Shown here piece by piece: positions 27,268 through 35,882 of a stretch of DNA of 49,345 bases. Source of the stretch: Haliscomenobacteraceae bacterium (lineage in GTDB: Bacteria > Bacteroidota > Bacteroidia > Chitinophagales > Saprospiraceae). Each line of letters opens with the position of its first letter. Positions within the stretch are counted from its first letter, which is position 1. A model generated the notes under the pieces. That model was not told where the DNA came from. It saw only the letters and a list, made by a program, of their open reading frames with translations, and searched no databases. The DNA is taken from the NCBI GenBank assembly GCA_947501115.1, contig CANMVX010000026.1:1-49345 (forward strand), in the 5' to 3' direction. The translations under genes and the position numbers were made by a program.

Positions 27268-28500
27268 ATGCTGATTAACAAGCAAGAAAAAACTAATTTT
27301 CGTCCTTATCCAGCTCAGGCTCAAGCCGTCGCCGAGGCATGCCAGGAAATTTTTCACCAGGGAATGAAAGCGGATAAAGCGGTGGAAAAAATTTTAAAAG
27401 CCGATAAAAATAGAGGCTCAAAAGACAGAGCCTTTATCGCCGAACAAGTCTATGAATTGGTCAGGTGGTACAGATTATTAACCCATATTGCGGAAAATGA
27501 ACCCTATCAGGAAAAAGATTGGTTCGTTCTTATGGCCATTCACTGGACTTTGAAGGGACTGTCTTTACCTCCCTGGAGGGAATTTGAATTCATTTCCAAA
27601 GACAAAATCTGGAAGTCTTACAAAGAAGTTGAAAGTAATCTGGCTATCATTGAAAGTATTCCCGATTGGATAAATGAAACAGGTGAAAAGGAACTGGGAT
27701 CTGCCTGGCCTGCTATTTTACACGCACTCAATGAACCCGCTTCCCTCATTCTTCGGGTAAATACCTTAAAATCAAATATTAGGTTAGTTAAAATAGATTT
27801 GGAAAAAGATGGGGTAAATACGGTTATTCTGGATAATGAGGGGTTAAGTGTTCCAAATAGAAAAAATATTTTCCTGACCAATGCTTTTAAAAATGGTCAC
27901 ATTGAAGTGCAAGACTTCGGTAGTCAACAAATTGCATCATTTATGGAAGTTGAACCCGGCATGAAGGTCATTGACGCTTGCGCTGGTGCCGGAGGAAAAT
28001 CTCTACACTTAGCCGCCCTAATGAAAAATAAAGGCCATATTTTATCTCTGGATATTTATGAAAAAAAATTAATTGAACTCCAAAGAAGAGCCAGAAGAAA
28101 TGGCGTGCACATTATTGAAGCTAAAATCATTGAATCAAGTAAAACGATTAAACGCTTAAAAGAAAAAGCAGACCGCTTGCTATTGGACGTTCCTTGTACC
28201 GGATTAGGGGTGCTAAGAAGAAATCCTGATGCAAAATGGAAACTTTCTCCCACTTTTTTAGAAGAAGTTAAAATCACCCAGCAGAATCTACTTCGTGATT
28301 ATTCCTCTATGGTGAAGCCCGGAGGAAAACTCATTTATGCCACCTGTAGCATTCTTCCCAGCGAAAATGAAAATCAAATAAAAACATTCCTCGAATCAAA
28401 AGAAGGCGAGTTGTTCACTTTGGAAAATCAAAAGACCCTACTACCTAATGATTTTGGTTATGACGGATTTTTTATGGCCAGACTCAAAAGAAATGAATAA
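27268..28500 (+). CDS. RsmB/NOP-family RNA m5C methyltransferase
   Basis: A 410-aa SAM-dependent RNA cytosine-C5 methyltransferase. The N-terminal ~130 residues form the helical NusB-like part. The Rossmann domain has VIDACAGAGGKSLHLAALM (SAM motif I), then LLLDVPCTGLGVLRRNPDAK (motif IV with PCTG Cys) and KLIYATCSILPSENENQI (motif VI with the nucleophilic TC Cys). The family methylates 16S rRNA (RsmB, RsmF) or related RNA. The assignment within the family cannot be fixed from motifs alone. The last gene of size in the rightward operon. Confidence 0.88.
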   Translation: MLINKQEKTNFRPYPAQAQAVAEACQEIFHQGMKADKAVEKILKADKNRGSKDRAFIAEQVYELVRWYRLLTHIAENEPYQEKDWFVLMAIHWTLKGLSLPPWREFEFISKDKIWKSYKEVESNLAIIESIPDWINETGEKELGSAWPAILHALNEPASLILRVNTLKSNIRLVKIDLEKDGVNTVILDNEGLSVPNRKNIFLTNAFKNGHIEVQDFGSQQIASFMEVEPGMKVIDACAGAGGKSLHLAALMKNKGHILSLDIYEKKLIELQRRARRNGVHIIEAKIIESSKTIKRLKEKADRLLLDVPCTGLGVLRRNPDAKWKLSPTFLEEVKITQQNLLRDYSSMVKPGGKLIYATCSILPSENENQIKTFLESKEGELFTLENQKTLLPNDFGYDGFFMARLKRNE

Positions 28501-28556
28501 AAAAATGAATAAATGAAGAAAAAAGGCTAACTTAAGGGAAGCAAAATAATTAAATC

Positions 28557-28700
28557 ATGAAAACGAAAAAATCCGTTCATCCTAATAGCCAAAAGGCTAT
28601 TCACCATACGGAACCAAAGAAAAATAATGTCAGTATTTTTCTTTCTATTCTGATTATTACCCTATTTTTAGTCTTATTGATTTATTTCATCGCTCCTTAA
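28557..28700 (+). CDS. 47-residue single-span membrane protein
   Basis: A short ORF: MKTKKSVHPNSQKAIHHTEP, then a polar KKNN, then a ~20-residue hydrophobic helix (VSIFLSILIITLFLVLLIYF) ending IAP. It fits a small inner-membrane protein with the N-terminus in the cytoplasm. It starts 56 nt after the methyltransferase gene and overlaps the end of the convergent membrane protein by 27 nt. The ordered polar-then-hydrophobic layout argues for a real gene, but there is no homology evidence that I can name. Confidence 0.55.
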   Translation: MKTKKSVHPNSQKAIHHTEPKKNNVSIFLSILIITLFLVLLIYFIAP

Positions 28701-30062
28701 GGAATCGATGGAAATAAAATATAAGGTTTCTTTCTTGAAATATCTTGAAAATCCATCTATAGAATCCGTAGGTAATTGACTTCCCTTTCTCGGAATTACA
28801 ATAGTATTACTATTGTAATTTAGCCGTTGAATAGACTTTAAGGTATAACTAAGCCCTTCCATCTTAGTTGTTTTATCGATTATTTCAATTTTTGTTTTTT
28901 GCGTATTGGCAAATTTCCATACATTATTTAGCAAAAACTCATTCCCGAAATAGGGAATTAAAATGAGAAATAAAGAAAAAGTTACCCAGATATTCCCCCC
29001 TATTAATCCCAGTCGCATGATAAAAAAATGCTTCCCGTACATACCAACAATAGAAATAAGTCCGAATAACCAAATGCCAAAACCAAGTTGAAAGCCCATT
29101 CTGAATCCTCCTTTGCTTTGAAATAAATGCCCGCCTGTCATAAGAAAAATGGACAAAAAGAACCAGATTACCCATAAAAAGGTGGACCAATATTTTATGA
29201 TATGTTTATACGGATAATTTTCAAGATCAAAATCAGCCACATGTTTTCCTATAAGCAATGCGGCGGGTAAAATAAAGGCAGGCGATTGTGAAATAATGCC
29301 GGCGAATAATGCGGTAAGCATCCAGATTGACCAGACATCTCCTTTTTTCCACTTTTTTATGGCATCTTTCATTGCTGCAAATATAAATCCAACAAAAGGC
29401 CATAATGCCATTAAAACCAATCCGTAAAATAATACATAATCACTGGATTGAATACCCAAGTACGTTTTCCAGGTGCTTGGTGTAGTAAATCGGAAAATGA
29501 TTACTCCGACTGATAAAAGGAATAAACCCAGCCAAAAATAATTTTCAATTTTTGACAATTTTTGCTGTCTTATGGCCCCAAAATAAAGAACACTAATAAA
29601 AAGGGTGGTACCTAAAGCATCAATGAGTAAGGAACCTAAAGTTAATATGAAGACCAAGCCCAATAAAATATTACTTTGTTTTTTAGTATAAAAAAGTAGG
29701 GTTAAAATCAAGGCAGTGTGATATAATCCAAGTAAATGGTCAAAACTCAACCAATAACCCACTAAAAACACCCAACTTGAAGTCAATAAAATGATGCAGC
29801 TAATCAAAGCAATCTGAACGCCAAATAATGCTCTGCAAACAAAAAACAGGGCGCCCAATACGCCAAAAAGTATAAGAAGATTAATAATTCTATAACGAAT
29901 GATGATATTTGGATCAAATTGATAAAATCCGCTATCTAATAAGTTGGATTCTGCCCCGGAAAAGAAATGAGTGGTATTGGGAAGAAAAAAAACCATCCCT
30001 AAAAAGAAAAGTAAAAAAGGTATCAGTTTAACGATGGGATAGGACAAAAACTTTAAGAGCAT
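28674..30062 (-). CDS. Polytopic membrane protein, unknown function (GT-C-like layout)
   Basis: About 462 aa from ATG 30062 (MLLKFLSYPIVKLIPFLLFF). The open frame continues upstream to 30164, but that would overlap the divergent WbqC gene, so I reject the longer form. Eleven or so spans are visible, followed by a soluble C-terminal tail of ~80 residues containing KIEIIDKTTKMEGLSYTL and DSIDGFSRYFKKE. The first loop after span 1 (PNTTHFFSGAESNLLDSGFY) and the overall layout recall ArnT/GT-C glycosyltransferases, but the family is not certain. The divergent WbqC-like gene is linked to surface polysaccharides elsewhere, which makes an envelope role plausible. Confidence 0.6.
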   Translation of the reverse strand: MLLKFLSYPIVKLIPFLLFFLGMVFFLPNTTHFFSGAESNLLDSGFYQFDPNIIIRYRIINLLILFGVLGALFFVCRALFGVQIALISCIILLTSSWVFLVGYWLSFDHLLGLYHTALILTLLFYTKKQSNILLGLVFILTLGSLLIDALGTTLFISVLYFGAIRQQKLSKIENYFWLGLFLLSVGVIIFRFTTPSTWKTYLGIQSSDYVLFYGLVLMALWPFVGFIFAAMKDAIKKWKKGDVWSIWMLTALFAGIISQSPAFILPAALLIGKHVADFDLENYPYKHIIKYWSTFLWVIWFFLSIFLMTGGHLFQSKGGFRMGFQLGFGIWLFGLISIVGMYGKHFFIMRLGLIGGNIWVTFSLFLILIPYFGNEFLLNNVWKFANTQKTKIEIIDKTTKMEGLSYTLKSIQRLNYNSNTIVIPRKGSQLPTDSIDGFSRYFKKETLYFISIDSLRSDEINQ

Positions 30063-30141
30063 AATTTTATTTTTTGAGTGACAAAGATAAGATGCTAAAT
30101 GAATAATAGTAGATTCCGTATTTTTACATGAAAATATAATT

Positions 30142-30813
30142 ATGGATGATAACCACGCCCTCATTCTTCCCGTTTTTTATCTGGGAAACATTCAATACTG
30201 GTCAAAATTGGTTCATCAGAAAAATATTATATTTAATGATATAGAAAATTACCCAAAAGGTTCATTTAGAAACCGTTGTCATATTGTCAGCAGTCAGGGA
30301 TTATTAAGATTGAGCATTCCTTTGGTCGGGGGAAAACATGCTGGCCAAAAATATACTGAAGTTAAAATTGACCAGCAGGAAAATTGGCAAAAAAAACATT
30401 GGCAATCAATAAGTTCCTGTTACGGAAGTGCCCCATTTTTTCATCATTATGGGGAAAAACTGCATGCCATTTATGAACGTCCTGTTATTAATCTATGGGA
30501 TTGGAACCTCAAATTAACGAAAATGATATTATCTATGTTACCCATAGAACTGCCCGATATTCGCTTTTTATCTGACGGTGAAGTATCAGAACCTAATTTG
30601 GATTTATCTTCATTTTTCTCCCCCAAACCTCGTTTTAATCTAACGGACGAAACCTGGATTAACATAGAATATCCTCAGGTTTTTGAAAATAACTTAGGTT
30701 TTATAGCAAACGCCAGTATTTTAGACCTGATATTTTGTCAAGGACCTTACGCACTAAATGTCTTAAGAAAAAGCTTTTTATCAGCCAAACAAGGTGATTT
30801 GTCCAATTTTTAA
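30142..30813 (+). CDS. WbqC-like family protein
   Basis: A 223-aa soluble protein. LPVFYLGNIQYWSKL is the family opening (PxYLPxxxY-type). FRNRCHIVSSQGLLRLSIPL and QKKHWQSISSCYGSAPFFHHY match the conserved core of WbqC proteins, and FCQGPYALNVL is the ending. WbqC members lie in O-antigen or surface-glycan loci and may act on nucleotide-sugar amines, but no reaction has been settled. Its start is divergent from the membrane protein at 30062, leaving 79 bp for both promoters. Confidence 0.85.
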   Translation: MDDNHALILPVFYLGNIQYWSKLVHQKNIIFNDIENYPKGSFRNRCHIVSSQGLLRLSIPLVGGKHAGQKYTEVKIDQQENWQKKHWQSISSCYGSAPFFHHYGEKLHAIYERPVINLWDWNLKLTKMILSMLPIELPDIRFLSDGEVSEPNLDLSSFFSPKPRFNLTDETWINIEYPQVFENNLGFIANASILDLIFCQGPYALNVLRKSFLSAKQGDLSNF

Positions 30814-30857
30814 GCCATTGCAACCAAAAAATGCAACAAATTATTCATCTTTGAGGT

Positions 30858-31613
30858 ATGAAAAATAAAACTACTGCCGCACTACTCGCTCTTATGTTTG
30901 GCGTTTTTGGCCTGCACAGATATTATTTAGGAAGAAAATTTCAGGGTATTCTTCATACCATTCTTTTTTTTATCTGCTTTTTATTAGTGACAAATGGAAA
31001 TGGTGGAACTATAGCAGAAATCTCTATAGCCTTGCCAGCTATTTTAGGATTTATGGACGCTGTCCTTTTATTTGTTATGCCAAGACAAGAATTTGACGAA
31101 AAGTATAATGCGAAGTATCTAGAATTTGAGCCAATAAAACAGGACCCAAAAGAATCGCTATTTGATTATTATAAATCGTTGGGGATAAACAAGTACAGAG
31201 AATTAGATTTTGCAGGGGCTGCTCACTCCTTTCTTGAATCTATTGAAAAATTTGGTGAATCTCCTCAGGTACATTTCAACTTAGCCTGTTGTTACAGCAT
31301 GCTAAATGATGCCGAAATGACCTATTTACATTTGGAAAAGGCCGTAGCAAATGGTCTGGACAACACAGATAAAATTCATGATCACAAAGCCTTAGCTTTT
31401 ATTAGACAAGATGAAAAATTTAACTCGTTTGTCAAAAATAATTACAAAAGACCTTTTGAAGATATGCCAAATGAAAAGGCTGAAAATGAGCCGGAAGAAG
31501 AAAAACTCGATTTATATGGAAGTTTGCTTAAACTTGGAGATTTAAAAGAAAAGGGGATTATAAGTGAGGAAGAATTCAATCTGCAAAAGAAAAAAATATT
31601 AGATACCTTATAA
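30858..31613 (+). CDS. TM2-domain protein with TPR-like region and SHOCT tail
   Basis: A 251-aa membrane protein. Residues ~1-75 are a TM2 domain (two spans, with FGVFGLHRYYLGRKFQGILH in the first half). Residues ~100-195 are helical repeats like the TPR end-of-group motif (VHFNLACCYSMLNDAEMTYL, EKAVANGLD). The C-terminal ~30 residues form a SHOCT helix pair (LLKLGDLKEKGIISEEEFNL). SHOCT often marks proteins that assemble with partners. It follows the WbqC gene by 44 bp. Biological role unknown; the domain assignment is clear. Confidence 0.8.
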   Translation: MKNKTTAALLALMFGVFGLHRYYLGRKFQGILHTILFFICFLLVTNGNGGTIAEISIALPAILGFMDAVLLFVMPRQEFDEKYNAKYLEFEPIKQDPKESLFDYYKSLGINKYRELDFAGAAHSFLESIEKFGESPQVHFNLACCYSMLNDAEMTYLHLEKAVANGLDNTDKIHDHKALAFIRQDEKFNSFVKNNYKRPFEDMPNEKAENEPEEEKLDLYGSLLKLGDLKEKGIISEEEFNLQKKKILDTL

Positions 31614-31642
31614 AATGTTTACCTTACTTAAAAAAGGATTAA

Positions 31643-32401
31643 ATGTCAACTTATAAAGGTAAAATGGTTATCGTTACCGGTGCCTCGCAAGGTATTGGTC
31701 GCGCTTGTGCAAAAATTTTTGCTGAAAACGGAGCTACCTTAGCTCTCCATTATCATAAGAATAAAAAAGCAGCGGAAGAAACTTTAGCTTCTTTATCAGG
31801 CACTGGACATCAACTGTTTAATGCCGATTTATCAGATCCCATCGGTGTAAAAAAATTCATTGACGAGATCATTCATTCCATGGGTGGCATTGATATTTTA
31901 ATAAATAATGCCGCAGTCATAGAACCTCATTCCATTGACCTCGATAATTACGATAACTGGCAATTAGCCTGGAACAAAACTCTGGCTACAAACCTGTTGG
32001 CGCCAGCTAATTTAGCTTTTTGTGTTGCACCAGAAATGAAAAAAAGAGGGGGTGGACATATTGTAAATGTTTCATCAAGAGGAGCTTATCGTGGTGAGCC
32101 ATCTATGCCAGCGTATGGTGCCAGCAAAGCCGGCCTGAATAGCCTAACCCAATCTTTAGCTCTGGCATTGGGGCCATTTGGTATTGCTGTAAATGCCGTG
32201 GCTCCTGGATTTACCGATACTGAAAGAGTTGAAAATATAGTCAAAGGTCCACGGGAGAATGAGATTGCCGCCCAAAGTCCATTCCATAGAATTGCCAAAC
32301 CTGAAGAGGTGGCTGCCGCTGTTTTATATCTGGCTTCCGATCAGGCCATTTTTACCTCTGGAGCTATTTTAGATTTAAATGGGGCATCCTACTTTAGATA
32401 A
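31643..32401 (+). CDS. SDR-family oxidoreductase (FabG-like)
   Basis: A 252-aa classical short-chain dehydrogenase/reductase. VTGASQGIGRA is the NAD(P) glycine motif, ILINNAAVIEP the NNAG-like motif, NVSSRGAY carries the catalytic Ser, and YGASKAGLNSL the YxxxK pair. AVAPGFTDTERV and FTSGAILDLNGASYFR close the fold. It is typical of 3-oxoacyl-ACP reductase-like SDRs, but the substrate cannot be fixed. It lies 30 bp downstream of the TM2 gene on the same strand. Confidence 0.88.
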   Translation: MSTYKGKMVIVTGASQGIGRACAKIFAENGATLALHYHKNKKAAEETLASLSGTGHQLFNADLSDPIGVKKFIDEIIHSMGGIDILINNAAVIEPHSIDLDNYDNWQLAWNKTLATNLLAPANLAFCVAPEMKKRGGGHIVNVSSRGAYRGEPSMPAYGASKAGLNSLTQSLALALGPFGIAVNAVAPGFTDTERVENIVKGPRENEIAAQSPFHRIAKPEEVAAAVLYLASDQAIFTSGAILDLNGASYFR

Positions 32402-32437
32402 TCTTTTTTATTTATTCTTTACAAATATTCAATATTC

Positions 32438-33178
32438 ATGTCAACAATCATGCAAAATTACCTTCAGCAGGTGCAAAAAAATTTGGGCTACCGCGCTACC
32501 TGGGAACCTCACAGGCCGATGAAGGTAGGAACTTATGGGAAAATACATCAGGGCATATTTTCAGCGTATGGGCACATTGACGATTTGAACATTGTACATT
32601 CGATAGATAAATTAAAGACATCCAATCAATTAACTTATAAAAGTGAGGAAAAAGGGAGTTATACCCTAAAGGCAAAAGGAGAGATTAATCCTTTGTTTCA
32701 AAAAATAAGTACGGACGAAGCAGGCCTGCTCATTATTTTTAAAAAAGATAATAGCATTGTATTTAAAATTCAGGACATAACCTACTTCACATTAGAAAAT
32801 AAAGCAGAAATAGCAGAAAAACTCCATAAACTCAGCCTTGTAAATAAATGGGACGCTTCTTATTTGATGATAACAGAAACCTTACAATCTGAAAAAACAT
32901 CCATTCTTTTAAGCAAAAAGAAAAATAGTGAAGTTGAAATTAAGTATGAAAATGATGGGAATATAGGGATAATAGACATCGATTTTTTTGGTGAAATTAT
33001 TAGGAGTAAGGGAATGAGTTTACAATTTACAACCAGCAGTGATTCTACCCCACTTTTTAAGCTTTCCAGACTAAAAGCAGCTGTGTTAGTCCCTGAAAAG
33101 AATAGACAGGTACTAGAAAAACCTATACCAGGCTTGATAGAGGTAGATTTTGACCTAGCTGAAATGACAAACGACTGA
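32438..33178 (+). CDS. Conserved hypothetical beta-rich protein (weak gasdermin-like pattern)
   Basis: A 246-aa protein without signal peptide or cysteine. The N-terminal LQQVQKNLGYRATWEPHRPM is followed by alternating beta-strands and short helices (IVFKIQDITYFTLENKAEIA, KWDASYLMITETLQSEKTSI, TPLFKLSRLKAAVLV). Length and the order of elements recall bacterial gasdermins, but this is a comparison from memory. The lipidated N-terminal Cys and a neighbouring protease are absent, so I do not assign the family. The gene sits 36 bp after an SDR gene and 10 bp before rarA, in an apparent operon. Confidence 0.5.
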   Translation: MSTIMQNYLQQVQKNLGYRATWEPHRPMKVGTYGKIHQGIFSAYGHIDDLNIVHSIDKLKTSNQLTYKSEEKGSYTLKAKGEINPLFQKISTDEAGLLIIFKKDNSIVFKIQDITYFTLENKAEIAEKLHKLSLVNKWDASYLMITETLQSEKTSILLSKKKNSEVEIKYENDGNIGIIDIDFFGEIIRSKGMSLQFTTSSDSTPLFKLSRLKAAVLVPEKNRQVLEKPIPGLIEVDFDLAEMTND

Positions 33179-33188
33179 ATTTATCCCC

Positions 33189-34421
33189 ATGAGACCATTA
33201 GCGGAACGGATGCGTCCACAGCATATCGACTCTTTTATTGGACAGTTAACCTTACTGGGAGAAGGAATGCCTATTCGTCGATGGCTGGATGCGGGAAGAA
33301 TTCCGTCTATCATTTTATGGGGTCCTCCAGGCGTTGGAAAAACAACGCTGGCCAATTTATTAGCGAATCAACTGAATATTCCTTTTCAATCGTTAAATGC
33401 AGTCCATTCCGGGGTAAAGGAGGTGAGAGAAGCCATACAAAAGGCGGAGCAACAAAAATTTTTCAACAGACATAATCCCATTTTATTTATTGACGAAATT
33501 CACAGGTTTTCTAAGTCTCAACAAGATTCCCTGCTTAATGCCGTTGAAAAAGGTATTATTACCCTAATAGGTGCTACTACTGAAAATCCTTCCTTCGAGG
33601 TTATTCCCGCTTTGTTGTCGAGATGCCAGGTGTACACCTTACAACCCTTATTAAAAGACGAGTTATCCGCTATTTTAGATCATGCTTTGGAGAAGGACGA
33701 ATTTTTAAGCACCCTGAATATTGATTTGCAGGAAAAAGAGGCATTATTGCATTTTTCAGGGGGAGATGCACGGAAACTATTAAACTTGTTAGAGCTCGCT
33801 TGTTTGCCAAACGAAGAAAATAAAATACAGATTAACAACGCGTTAATAGAAAAAATAGCTTCAAATATAGTGTTAAACTACGATAAAGATGGAGAGGTTC
33901 ATTATGATATCGCTTCCGCCTTTATTAAGAGCATAAGAGGAGGTGACCCTCAGGCCGCTGTTTATTGGCTGGCAAGAATGCTCGCTGCTGGCGAAGACCT
34001 TAAATTTATTGGCCGACGAATGATTATTTCCGCCGCTGAAGACATTGGATTAGCAAATCCAAACGCTTTATTAATGGCCCAGACTGCATTTCAAGCATCC
34101 ATCACGGTAGGAATGCCAGAGGCAAGAATCATTTTATCAGAAGCTGTCATCTATTTAGCAAAATCAGCTAAAAGCAATGCTGCATATTTAGCCATTCAAT
34201 CGGCTTTAGACAAAGTTAAAGAAACGGGAAATTTGGCCGTTCCCCTTCATTTAAGGAATGCGCCAACGGCATTAATGAAACAATTGAATTATGGCGCTGG
34301 ATACAAATACAGTCACGACTATCCTGGAAACCATGTGGAGCAGGAATATTTGCCCAGCGAAATAAAAGGAAGTATTTTTTATACCCCACAGAATAATGGG
34401 GTTGAAAATAAGGGTAATTAA
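33189..34421 (+). CDS. rarA: Replication-associated recombination protein RarA (MgsA)
   Basis: A 410-aa AAA+ ATPase of the RarA/WRNIP1 family. The N-terminus RPLAERMRPQHIDSFIGQLT, Walker A in ILWGPPGVGKTTLANLLA, Walker B in NPILFIDEIHRFSKSQQDSL, and sensor ATTENPSFEVIPALLSRC are standard. The C-terminal part has SIRGGDPQAAVYWLARMLAA and GAGYKYSHDYPGNHVEQEYL. It acts at stalled replication forks. Length is normal. Convergent with trkH, with 8 bp between stops. Confidence 0.95.
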   Translation: MRPLAERMRPQHIDSFIGQLTLLGEGMPIRRWLDAGRIPSIILWGPPGVGKTTLANLLANQLNIPFQSLNAVHSGVKEVREAIQKAEQQKFFNRHNPILFIDEIHRFSKSQQDSLLNAVEKGIITLIGATTENPSFEVIPALLSRCQVYTLQPLLKDELSAILDHALEKDEFLSTLNIDLQEKEALLHFSGGDARKLLNLLELACLPNEENKIQINNALIEKIASNIVLNYDKDGEVHYDIASAFIKSIRGGDPQAAVYWLARMLAAGEDLKFIGRRMIISAAEDIGLANPNALLMAQTAFQASITVGMPEARIILSEAVIYLAKSAKSNAAYLAIQSALDKVKETGNLAVPLHLRNAPTALMKQLNYGAGYKYSHDYPGNHVEQEYLPSEIKGSIFYTPQNNGVENKGN

Positions 34422-34429
34422 TAAAGTCG

Positions 34430-35881
34430 TTAGTTTGATCTCCAAAAATGAGGGGTCAAAATGACTAACATAGTAAACAGCTCTAACCTTCCCAATAACA
34501 TAAGGATACTTAATAAAAATTTAGCTTCTCCTGATAACCAACCGAAATTAAATACAGGACCAACCTTTCCTATTCCCGGACCTACATTACCCAAACAGGT
34601 TGCTACGGCACCAATACTCGTCAATATATCATAACCCATATAGGTCATAATAACAGAGCCAACACAAAAAGTAGCGATGTATAATAATAGAAAAATCATA
34701 ATATGTGTAATAGTCCTACCTCTAACTATTTCATTATTTATTTTCAGAGAAATAACCGCATTAGGATGAAGAATTCTTTTAAACTCCAGGAAAGTATTTT
34801 TAAAAAACACAATACTTCGAATCACCTTCACCCCACCACTGGTGGAACCGGCACATCCACCAACAAAAAGCAATAAGAAGAAAATAATAATGGCAAAATT
34901 ACCCCATTGCAGATAATCTGCTGAAACAAATCCAGTAGTAGTTATTACAGAAACCACTTGAAAAGCCGCTTCTCTAAAACTTCTCTCCCAATCGTTATCT
35001 GTAATATCTTTTACTTGAAACGTAATAATAAGGATGGCACAGATAACAAGATATAAATAAGCTCTAAGCTCATCCATCTTCCAGACATTCCTCCATTTTC
35101 CTTTAAAAGCAAGGTAAAGGAAGGTATAATTGGCCCCTGCCAGGAACATAAAAATAGTCAGTACATATTGAATGTAAGCGGATGGAAATGCGGCAATACT
35201 TGCATTTTTAGTTGAATAACCTCCTGTTGCCAAAGTAGTAAAAGAATGATTGATAGCATCGAACAACGTCATACCACCAGCATATAACAAGGCAACTAAA
35301 ATAAGGGTAAGGCCAACATATAAAAACCATAATCTTTTAGCAGTTTCTCTTATACGAGGATGAAGTTTATCGGAGGTTGGGCCTGGAGCTTCGGCAACAA
35401 AAAGTTCAATACCACCAATGCCGAGTAAGGGTATAATGGCCACAGTCAAGACGATTACACCCATACCTCCTATCCATTGAATGAAACTTCTCCAAAACAA
35501 TATATCCTCTGGAAGAGCTTCAATTTCAGTTAAAATAGAGGCTCCTGTAGTTGTAAATCCTGAAACAGATTCAAAAAAAGCATCGGCTACATTAGGAATT
35601 TCATTACTAAAAATGAAAGGAAGCATACCAAAAGAAGTCATTATAATCCAACTTAGGGTGACTATTAAGTACCCTTCCCTTTTGTGAATGCTACCATTGG
35701 GTAGTTTACCTCCCCACAAGAAAAAAATAATCCCGGTTATTAATGTTAAAGCTCCCCCTCCTGCCAATGGAAAGGGATGATTACCGTAGATAAATGATAC
35801 AACTAAGCTGCTAAAAAAAAACACGCTGAGTATCATCTGAAGTGCACCTAACACTCTGAATACTGCCCGCCAATTTATCAT
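34430..35881 (-). CDS. trkH: TrkH-type potassium uptake channel subunit
   Basis: A 483-aa inner-membrane K+ channel of the TrkH/KtrB group. Four pore-loop repeats can be seen in SVSGFTTGASIL-like (ESVSGFTTTGASILTEIEAL), NHSFTTLATGGYSTKNASIA, QVVSVITTTGFVSADYLQW and ATCLGNVGPGIGKVGPV, each with the filter-type TTxG/NxGPG stretch. SFIQWIGGMGVIVLTVAIIP is also family-typical. The ATG begins 1 bp after the trkA stop, so the two are an operon and work as one uptake system. Confidence 0.95.
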   Translation of the reverse strand: MINWRAVFRVLGALQMILSVFFFSSLVVSFIYGNHPFPLAGGGALTLITGIIFFLWGGKLPNGSIHKREGYLIVTLSWIIMTSFGMLPFIFSNEIPNVADAFFESVSGFTTTGASILTEIEALPEDILFWRSFIQWIGGMGVIVLTVAIIPLLGIGGIELFVAEAPGPTSDKLHPRIRETAKRLWFLYVGLTLILVALLYAGGMTLFDAINHSFTTLATGGYSTKNASIAAFPSAYIQYVLTIFMFLAGANYTFLYLAFKGKWRNVWKMDELRAYLYLVICAILIITFQVKDITDNDWERSFREAAFQVVSVITTTGFVSADYLQWGNFAIIIFFLLLFVGGCAGSTSGGVKVIRSIVFFKNTFLEFKRILHPNAVISLKINNEIVRGRTITHIMIFLLLYIATFCVGSVIMTYMGYDILTSIGAVATCLGNVGPGIGKVGPVFNFGWLSGEAKFLLSILMLLGRLELFTMLVILTPHFWRSN

Positions 35882-35882
35882 A

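Noticed and set aside
30063-30164. Upstream extension of the polytopic membrane protein
   Set aside because: It would overlap the start of the divergent WbqC-like gene and adds a non-membrane, low-quality stretch; ATG at 30062 gives a normal first span.
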